This document shows positions 50,901 through 62,300 of a stretch of 64,000 bases of DNA, piece by piece. Position 1 is the first letter of the stretch. Every line of letters starts with the position of its first letter. Origin of the DNA: Pardosa pseudoannulata. Its lineage: Eukaryota > Arthropoda > Arachnida > Araneae > Lycosidae. The notes beneath the pieces were generated by a model. The model made no database searches and was not told where the DNA came from. It worked only from the letters and a program-made list of their open reading frames with translations. Where the stretch lies: assembly GCA_032207245.1 (NCBI GenBank), contig CM063507.1, positions 96,480,262 through 96,544,261 of the forward strand. Reading direction: 5' to 3'. Both the position numbers and the translations under genes were made by a program.

Positions 50901-53900
50901 TCACTCTTGTCAATACAGTCCCATTTCATATCACATTTCCAGCTTTGAGGGATACACATGCCATCATGACACAAAAATTCATCTTTATGACAAAGATATT
51001 TCCTTCTTGGTTTATCTTAAAAGGAAAAACATCAACTTTTGAATTTATACTGCATTATAGATAAATATGAAAAAGGACTAACATTTAACTTGGTACCTCG
51101 CAATGTGAGACATATAGTTTTTCAATGGGCACTTAAATTTTTAACACTTTCAAGCTAGGTGGTATGACATGATCCTCAGTTATTAAATATGTTCATCATG
51201 TCAAGGCATCAGAAATTTAAAGTAACTTGGGGAGCAGTCCAAAAAGGTTGAGAATCACTGCTTTAACCTAATAATGCTTGGCATCCATATTCAGTAAGAA
51301 CTAAAAAATAATTTGTAGCATTTTATATTTTTCTCTGAACAAGTTTTTCTTTTTAGCAATCCTATAAACAATCTATCTTTTGACAACCTGCAATCATTTA
51401 TAACTTTGTCATTTAAATAAAAATTTTATGATTGCCCAAGCTTCACACATAAATTTACTTTTTTGGCAAGTACTTCAAGTAAAATCATGAAAAATAGCTC
51501 TAGCTATCATAAAGCTTCACTTTACAGTACTGTGATACCAAATAATTATCTTATGTGGTTTTTCTTTTTATTTAAAATAAAAAGGCTTCTCATGATGTTA
51601 AAAATGACAGCAGATCACTAATGAAGCAGGCTTTAATGTTTTTGCAATTTTCCTATTTATTTTACTATATGCAGTAAATAATAACTTAGATTTAAAATAT
51701 TCATCAATACAGATTCTGTAAAAATAATTTGGGCATAAATGGATTAAACAGTAAATGTGTTTCCTTGTTCAGTAGTAAATAATCCCTGTATATGTCTCCG
51801 AAAAGATTATGGGCCAATTAGGGTCCCAGGACAGCAACCCCTTAATCTTTTCAAAATCATCTAAATCTCAAAATTGCATTTTTATATTAAAAAATACAAC
51901 ACCAATTATTAAGTCTCTATCTCATTGTACAAATTAAATCACAAGCTTCTTTAAAAACTTTCAAACAGAAAGAAAATTAAGGAGGCAAAGGATCTTACAT
52001 CTTGACTATTTAAGTGACTATTCAATTTTTAATAACACACATACAAATACTATTAAACAAAAAATAAAGGAGATTGAAACCTTTAATAAAATGAAGTAAA
52101 AGAACTATTTGTTAAAACAAAATTTTTTTCATTAATATTAAATTTTACTTAAAATATCCTTTCAAAATGTGCTATGAGCATTGCATATTCATTTATTGCT
52201 TTAACTAAGTACTGAATTTCATTAAAGTTAAATGTAATGTATAACATGGAAAACATTTAAATTTGTAGTGTTTCATTATTGCCTTTTCTTCTGTCGTTAT
52301 ATTATGCATCCTGTAACTTAACAAAATACTTAATATTTTAAAAAAGCATACCCAATTTATGACAAACATTTCAAATAACAACACTGGGAAACTTAGAATA
52401 AATTATGACTTTATTCAATATTACATTAAAATTAAGTGGAGAAAAGATTCTCTGAAGAGAAAATTGTAGAGCATTGCATCAACTTTTCGAAAATGTTTTA
52501 AAAATTTCATAACCAAAAGGAAGTATGAAAAATCTACCAAAATTACCAAACCTACTTATATCATACATTTCCATGTGTAAGTCAATTTTTTTTTTGAGGG
52601 GGGGGGTGGAATAAAGAGGTGTAATTGACTTATATATAGATCAGTGGAACAGGTATAGAATAAGTCCTTCTTAGCAATGTTTTTGCTGTTGGTGGCCCAA
52701 AAGCAGCCAAATCAGCAAAATTAAATGACAGGTGTAAAAAATTGAAAAATAACAAAAAGAAAATATATAATCTAGAAAAATAGTTAAAATTTTTATCAGA
52801 AAAAAAAATTTCAAACTTAAAATTAGAATTTTACTTGAGCAATAATCTCGTCAAAATATGAAAAATGTGCCCAGAATACATACATCACATCTATACCAGA
52901 TTGGCTATGTTGCCAAAAGCATTTTCCTGTAAGCTGGATGGCAGCAATAAATTGCCAAAAATAGAACTTTGTAAATTTTTTAATTTGTATTACTTAAACT
53001 TAATCAGGTTACCAGAGTAAAAACTATTGTCTTTGGCATTTAACAAGAATAAAATATTACTGGTCATATGGCTTAGCACTTTACAGTACTTTTATTGGAA
53101 AATATTGCATTCATTTTACTTGCTTAGCAATATTTGTGGCTTCTTGGTAATAAGTTTAAATATTGCAGGGGTTTTTTTTCTTTATAATTTGTATGTTTTG
53201 AATTTAGGTAAATTTTTGAAAGAAAAAACACATTCTCACCATATACAGAGATGAAATTGTATTTGAAAATATATGTTAGTTAATTTTTCCTATTTTTTGA
53301 AGATCAAATTAAAACAAAACTTACCACAATCCATTTCATCAGTTCCATCTTCACAATCTTGAATACCATTACATTTAAAGCTTGTACTTAGGCAGATTGT
53401 AGAATCGTCACATGAAAAGACATTTGCTCCCTCACATTTCTGTTTACAAAACCGCTCATCGCTTCCATCCCTGCAGTCATCATCAACATCACAAACATAT
53501 TCCAGAGGAATACAACGCTTATTGTCACATCGGAATTCAGCAGCACCACATTCAGGGTACACTAAATTATAAATATAAATGAAATAAAAACATATATTGG
53601 AAAAAAATGCATTTACCCATAATTATACTTTAGAATTGACAAATACAGGAAGCTGTATTACTTTGGTCCCATTTTTAATTGCATTTTCCTTTAATTTTGC
53701 ACAAAAGAAAATTATATGGTGGTTTATATTGTAGGTTATTAGTGAGTGCATGTAATTTTATTATAAATTTTACATTAACTACTTTTATAGTTCTAAGCAT
53801 TTAACAATTAAAGTTCAATAAAGACCAAGGCATAATGCCATGATGTACCTTTTGATTATTTGTTTCCTTTTTGACTTTTAAATTATCATAAGCACTTTCA

Positions 53901-56900
53901 AATCTAATAGTGAATTAGGATACTATAATAAATGAGCTTTAACTATAAGAAACAAAACTGTCAGAATGTGGCTGGCAATAGATGAATACCAATGTAATCA
54001 AAACTTTTAAAAGTCTTTTATTAATGATTTAAAATGGCATGATTACAGTCTCAACTTAAAGTAAAACAATAAATTTTGCACTTTTTAATAAGAAAACATA
54101 ATGTTAAAACAAAATAATATTAATGCAGAAAGACCAAGTTTTCTTTACAAATGTGACACCAACTTCCCACTGACTCCAGTCTAACTCCCTGAGACAATCA
54201 TATAAAAGATAAATAATGGAGAAAAACTTTGTCATATGTTGCTAACAGCATTACTGAAAATATAACCCTGCCTCCCTCAGATATGCCTACATCAATTACA
54301 CTTCTCACAGGAAGATTTCTCAACAGTACTACCTAGGCCAAGCCCTCTAGTACTGGAGTAACTATTAATGGTACTACATCAGACTATGAGTATGAGTTGG
54401 CATGACATACACAGAAAAGTTAAATATGGGTATGGGGGAAAAAAGGAGAGAAAATGCTTGAGTTTGGGCGAAAAAAAAAAAGCATAATAGGCAATAAATT
54501 GAATATACCAGCTGAAGAAAAATTGAGTTCAAACATGAATCAAGATAAGCTGGTCTGATAAATAGGACAATAGTTAACACATTGAGAAGGTTAATTTTTT
54601 TTTTAATTTAAGATTATGCACAGAAAGTAAATAGAACTCCCAGAAACTGTGCAAGCATAAAGCACTGTTGGGATCCAGAAGATGAAAAATCAGCCAATAG
54701 AATTTCAAAAGACCAACTAATAGCAATCTTAGGGTTTTACCCTCCGAAACAGGAGCCCTAAAGTATACTGCTGCAGCTAAGGCGAGCAGAGAGAGTAAAA
54801 GGGGGGGGAAGAACACTAATCAATTACACTTACATAATGCCACAGAAGATATAAGAAAAAAAGGGAAGAATTACTGGTGAATTTACCAAACTGAAATTAA
54901 GATATACACACAGTTTAATGCCTGATGTGCTGTGAACTCTGGTGTTTATTAAATTGGAACAATAAAAATGCTATAATAAGCATAATAATTCAAATGCTTG
55001 CACAAATAACTAATTTAGTTTTTATTGAAAAAAATTTTTAATATGGAAGCTCCTGTATCTTGTATGTAATCTGTAGTAAAACAAAGCCAGTGCAAGGTAC
55101 AATGGGTAGACTATCCAGAAATCTGTTAATACATTTAGAATACATTTTAAAAGAAATATTGTAACAATTTTATGTGAAACTTAATCCTTTTAAAACAGCA
55201 AAAATACAGCTAATTTTAAATTTATAATTACCACATTGTTCATGTTCGTCAGAATCATCATTATCACCGCAATCTAGATCAGAGTCACAGGTCCAGCTTG
55301 TTGGAATACAGTGTCCACTCACTTTGCAAGTAAACATATTAGAGCTGCAGGTTGTATCTGGAATGGCATATGAACCAAATACATGTAGCAACTGCAATTT
55401 ATCAATTTAATTCTAGTAAAGAATCTTTATTTTTATAATAACCCCTTACAGTTATTATTTTAGTAAAGAATTAGCTTCTCAAAAATCCATTTCTTTTTTA
55501 ATATTTCATTTCCTAAGGGTAAACTTTTATAAATTATAGCATAGATACAAATCATACCATTATAACTTACATAAACAGGGTATCTGCAAAATAAAATTCT
55601 TCAAATCCATGACTTTTTATGACTTTCCCTGATTTAGCAGATCATTTTTCATGACTTTAAAAAGCTTTCATTAAAAGTATATATGAATAAAACTTCTGAT
55701 GTACATACAAATAAAAAACTTTTAGAGAAATTACAGGAATTTTATCATAAAAAAAACTATAAACTTACTTTATAAGTGGTAATAAACTCATATACATAAA
55801 AATAAATTGTTGTATCTACATACCTAAGTTTAATCATATAGCAATTTTTCAATTAAAATGCTTCCAATTTGAATTCAGGGTACTTTGGTATTATTCAGGT
55901 GACCATGAATAATAGCCAAATATAACCCTATAATGTTTATATACAATATCCCTAGAGATAAACTTATATTTTGTGCAAAAATCTTAACTAATTTTTATTA
56001 AAAAATAATTATTATATTAATAAAATTTTAATCTAAAATTTAAGAAAAAACCAGAATAATATACATTTACCCACCCATTAAGCTTTCTTGCTTTGAGTTT
56101 CCTTGGTGAACAAACTTTACTTGGCAATATGGTCAATAGGATAATACATAAATACCAAACTCAGTAACTTCAGCCAAATGAAAAGTAAAAATAGAATTAA
56201 ACAATTCAATGCATTTTTTTAATTGGTAGTTTAGCGGATCCATGACTTTCCATGACTTTTACTCATTTTACTTGAAAACTCAAGACTTCCCATGACAAAA
56301 TAATCCATTGTCTAAATCCATGATTTTCCCCGACTTTCCAGGTGTGCGGAAACCATGCATAAATCTGGTTCTAATTTTCTCTCCCATCTCTTTCTCTTTC
56401 AGAAGAATAAAAAGCAATTCAAGCACAAATATATATATACAATGGAACCTCGATTAATCACTTTTCAAGGGGGCAAAAATGGAAAATGGTGAATGTGGAA
56501 GAACAATAAATCCAGGAAATTGATGTAGAAATTTGGTAAATGTATGATTTGTGAAATGTATGACTATGGATAAAATAATAAATTAAAAAACTAACTAGAA
56601 GTATTTAATATTTTACAATATATAGCTTATATTTAGATTGATTCATAATATTTAAAAAAAATTTTTTTTAATTATTGAAAAAATGATAGGAAATGTTAAA
56701 TTCTTATACAATAGAATGTTAATAATTTAAACCAATAAAAAAAAGTGAATTAACATAATTTTTAATGTTATTTAGATTTACATTTAGAACAATAAAAAAA
56801 TAGGAATGTAGTTTATGTCACTGTTTTGTGAGGAATGAAATGACAGAAGTGCATTTTTGTTATGAATTTCCTTCAGCAAATTTTACTACACAAAACTTCA

Positions 56901-59313
56901 TAAATTTTCAATTCCAAATCTTTAATTCATTGTTACACTGATTTTTTGCCCTAATTTTCACAACAGTTAAACTTTTTTAAATAATTTAAAATTTTTCGAC
57001 AAACCAGTACTATTATAGTTTTCTGAAGGAATGCTTTTGGCCATACTGGATAATTTGATCCAAGTTAATCAAGAGTATATTATAAGGATTTTTAAAATAT
57101 ATTTTGAGTTTCACAATGAGTTTTTTTCTTCTTAGGATCATTTTCACCAAAATCGGGGTATCCAGGATAAAAGAACGGATCAGGGAATCGGTAGATCAGC
57201 AATCACACACTGTTAACTGTGACTTAAGCTTGTGTCATATGCACCATGAGTGGATTCCCTGATCTATAGATTAATTATTGCAAACATGCATGTGATGTTT
57301 TGATTGGTCAATAAACGAGATTCTCCAGGGATAGTTCTCATGCTAAGTTGATTTACATATTTACTCAACCAGACATAAATATCATTTCAGGAAATTATAA
57401 ACTTAGTCAAGGATCTGTAGTTTTACTGATATTTGCTCACAAAATAAGAATGGAAGACTATAAAAGAAAGAATTTTGATAAAACCGAGGCAGAATCTTTT
57501 CTGAAAAATATGGAAAGATCCAGTAGCAAAATACCTTGATGCAAACAAAAATTTTTCAGCAGAAGATACAGCATTATTCTTTTTCAAAGGAGCTGAAATC
57601 ATATCCTCTAGTATTCGAATTAATGACTCAGCTGTATATTTATTAAAACGATAACACGACCAAAAGTCCATATTGTCCAAACAATTTAAATCATTTGTTC
57701 TATCTGGATGCACAAATCTTTCAAAAAATGCAGCAAATGCTCTCTGTTATTTCCAACATTTGTAAAACATCCAGATCTTCTAAATCTGAAAATATATCCG
57801 CCATGTTTGTTTTCAATATAGAGAGCATGCGTAAAATGTAGTATCCGTGGATTAGGCAATTAATCCTCCAAATTCGGGGGATCAGAAACAGGGTATTAAA
57901 ATGAGTTGAAAGCCGCAGATTCTCATTGAAGAATACGAAAATGCTGATTCATGGTTAAATCCAAGTATTAAAATCGTGGTGAATATGGCCCTTAGAGGCC
58001 ATCTCCTAAAACAGTTAACCCATCATTATAATACACAAAAAATTGTAAGTTCTGATGTCACAACACAGTCAAAACAAAAACAGTTCTGAAAGCTGTACTC
58101 ATAATCAAATAGATAAAACATTAACTAATATCTCTTTCACCCATAAATTCTTATACATTTAACATACATAAAATCATACCTCATTAGTAATAATCATTCT
58201 AAATATACTTAAGCACTTAATGATTCTTATTGCCTCAAACTCAAAAGTTACTTATATATAAAAAAGCACTTTATATATATATATATATATAAATTTAGGA
58301 TATGAACTCTAAATGTGCATAATATGTGGAATAACTTTTACTGCTTCAGATAATCCCGAGCCAAATATTCAGGAAGAAAAGAAAATAAAATGAGAAATCT
58401 TACTTAATAGAAGTTTTGCTACATCTTTATATCACTTCTACTAATTTTCATTTATATAAGAGTATCTAGTAACACTATTCATTGACTTTACACTAATGAG
58501 CAATTCTCAGCTTTGTTGATGTGAACCTAGATATACTTCAGTTTTAAGAATGCAGATTAAAAGATTAAAATTTCATAATATTGTGTATTAAAAAAAGGGA
58601 ATCATCTTAAAAATTATCTTGAAATAGCACTGGAGGCTAATTCATTTTGCTCCCATATCAATTCGTTTACAATCTGGAATGTCAAGTGCATGTCAAATTA
58701 ATGGTGCAGGCTATACAAAATAAACATTTACACTATTTTTTCCGCAGCAGTTCAGTCAGAAAATGGAACAATCTCTTAACCAGATGCTAACAAAATCGAG
58801 GCTTGGCCAGCCATGTTCATTATTTTGCCATGTTCATTAAAGATTTGCCATGTTCATTAAAAGCAGCTGGGGTATGTAAAATAGGTCACAATATCCTCCA
58901 AATTTTCAAACAATACCTCTAAAGTTGGCAGGTCAAGACTGGGGGTCTACTGCTTCTAAATTAAGAGAACCCATTCCAAGGTTCCCACTCTTTTTCCAGA
59001 ACAAAAATTAAGGACTTTCTAAGGACCAAAGTAACTTTTTATATGGACCTACTTTAAATACACGGCATAACGACATAAACCCTATTTCCTGAGGAAGATA
59101 TTTTAATGATCATGAACCAGACAAGACATTCAATAAATGCCCTACAATAATTCAAAATTAAGTTTTTAAAAATGCCTAAAATTAATATAAGATAAATCTA
59201 TTTGAGAAAAACTAATTTTGAAAAAGTTTTTGAGTGATCAAATGAAAAATAAGTTGTGAATACAATACCATAAACAGTACTAAAAAAATGACATATATAT
59301 ATGGGTTTAAAAT

Positions 59314-59357
<44 letters not shown>

Positions 59358-62300
59358 TAGACTGGCTGATTATACCTGACGTTGCCTGGAAAAAAAGAAA
59401 GTTTTAGAATTTTCTACCACATTCAATGCAAGGAAAATTAAACTTCCATAAGTAACTGAAATATCTACACCTCCACTCTCCATGTTTCATTTAATTAAAA
59501 TCTGCATGACTATTAGCTATTAGGAAAGGGCAGTTGACTTAATTCTTTGAACCTTTTCAGTATGTGAAAGATTATTTGTCAAATACGTTTTCTAGCTCAT
59601 GACCATAAAAAGTACTAATGATATAAAAGTATTTTCACAATTTTTAAGGATATCAAGTAAAAGAATTCTAAATTACTACAGGAATACTCTGAAAAATATA
59701 TGTATTTGAAGATTTTCTTTATTATTAATACTGAACCTTTGGCTAGGAAATGTAAAAGAATGTTATGAACATTAACAAATATTTTATATATTCTTGATAT
59801 ATACATTCTTTGAACAGTACTTATCACCTGTACTGGCGTTCTTAGAACCGGTTTGGGGCAAATTTAACTCCGAATTCACAAAACCAGAAAGTTCGGAGAA
59901 TATGGCAAAAACTGATAGGAAGTGACAAAAGCGGATCGCATCGATGGAAAAATTAATTGCTTTCCAATTTAAAAATTAAGGAATTTTTAAGGACCTTTGA
60001 CGAAAATTATGTAGTTTTAAGGGCCCTTAAAAATGAAAGCTAAAATTAAGGAGTTCTTAAGGACTTTTAAGGACTATGGGAACCCTGCATTCTTGAGGTT
60101 AAGTTAGCCTTCAGATATCCTCGCTCCTTGCTCAATGGAAAGCTGCATATTACCCATGGCCATGGAGCAGTGCATATTGCAATGGGATCTATTGAATATG
60201 GAATAGACCAGGAGGATGAGTAGCAACAACAATTTTATGTTTATACAGAAAAAAAAAACACATGATACACAGATGCATGCTATAGACAAGTAAATATGGT
60301 AATGTTCTAGAATATTTTAGTATCCTTACTTTTACACTGAACACTGGGTTCCTCATCAGAACCATCATTGCAGTCTTTTTCTCCATCACATTTCCAATGA
60401 ATAGATATGCACCGATTGTTGTCACACTGAAACTGATCATCACGACACTGGAATTTTTCTAGTTAAAAGAAAAGTAAAAGTAAGGAGACTGAATCTTTCA
60501 ATATACAGTAGAACCTCTTTTTAACGACCCCACAATACAACAATCACTTTGTTAGAACGACCATCTTAAAAAGTCATTGAATCATTACAATGACACCAAG
60601 CGTATTATTTTTCATTAAAGCGACTGCCAATTTTAGTCTGCAAAACTCATAAGCAAGTGGGCTATTTCAAAATTATTGTACTGTGGTGCAACTTCAATTC
60701 GATTCTGAAAACAGAGAAGAAATCGTCGAAGCTTTTGAAAAAGTTAATGAAAAAGAAGCCTTCAATGCAATCAATGCCTTGCGTCAATATTTTGAAGGAC
60801 AATTTAATTCTGAAGATTTCCTTCAAAATCTAACGAATATGGAATCAGTAATAATGAAAAATTCCCAAATGAACTTGAAACAGGCGTCAATCAAAGACTT
60901 TTTTTCAAAAATTCAGTAATGGAAATACAAATAAATAGAAGTGTTCTCTAGGTATGTACTGTTGTATCATTTCTTCTCAATATTTTTTTATTTTATTTTT
61001 TCAATTTGTTACAACAACCTTTCATTACAACGACCATATGATGTTGGTCCCACAGGGGGTCATTATACCGGGGTTCTACTGTATTTTTTAAAAAGTTATA
61101 ATCTAATAATAGGGATTTTTACAAATTGTTGCTCATAAAAAATAACTTCTCTTAGCAATTCTAACTGTCTCAGAAATGACTAACTGAAAAGATAAATAAT
61201 AATGAAAAATATACTATAAACATTTTTAAGTTGACTTTTGAATAAGCTTGCACTGTTTTGTCCTTGGGAAGGATAAAGCAGTGAGGTTCAAACTGGTATT
61301 GATTGCCCTAAGGTAAACTCAGTTAAACCTGTCTATGCAAACCAGGTGGGTAAAAACTTTTTCTTTTTAATAATATTAATCTGATTTTTATTTTTTATTT
61401 AAATCAGGTTTTAGAATTTAAATCTGATTTAAAAAAATTTTTTTACAGATTAAACACTGTTGAATCTTTTAAATCTGTTGACTAAAGAGAGATCTATCCC
61501 AATTGTACATATAAATCAAAGAGCAATAATTTTTTAAAACAAATGACATAACTAGCTATTATTTAAAAAGAAAAAAAAATTTAAATAGGTACCAAGATGA
61601 GAGAAATTTTTAAGCACCATTTTTTTCAAGATAAGTAAAATATTATTATATGTTAAAATATGAAAGAGCCAACATGAATAAAACACAAAAATTTAAACAA
61701 AATTGGAAATAATACAACTGTTTCAACCTGTTTAACTTCACTACCACATTAAATTTCCATATTTATCAATACATTTTGGCTAAAGGATAACCAAACAGGT
61801 AAAGCTTTTTGGAATTAAATTCCATTGGTGCATATCCTACTGCTGGCATAGACGTTTATAGCTGTTCAGAATTAGCTTTGAGAGATAGGTCCTAGTCTAA
61901 TTAGTCTTTAAATAGTAAAATGTAGACTACAAACAAAGAGGTAGGGCAGTAATTTTCAAAACCAAAGTCTATGTGTTAGAATCCCACTACAGGCACAGAT
62001 GTTCATGACTGTTCTGAATCAGCTTTTAGAATTATGTCCAGTCAAATTAGACCTATAAATCAATAAAAAGTAGACTACATCACTCCAAACTAAATTCAAA
62101 TTCTGTACAAATTTGCCTTTTAATGTTTAATATCACTTGCCAATAGCAGGCTCAACTGTGACAATCAAGCAGCAAACTGGGCCAATAGGCCCTCCAGGCG
62201 TACCCAGACAGCAGTCGGCAGATCACAAGAACTGGGCCACCCCACTGCACAGTCAACCCTTTGAAGAACCCAGAGCACTACAGGCAGCATCATAGGACGA

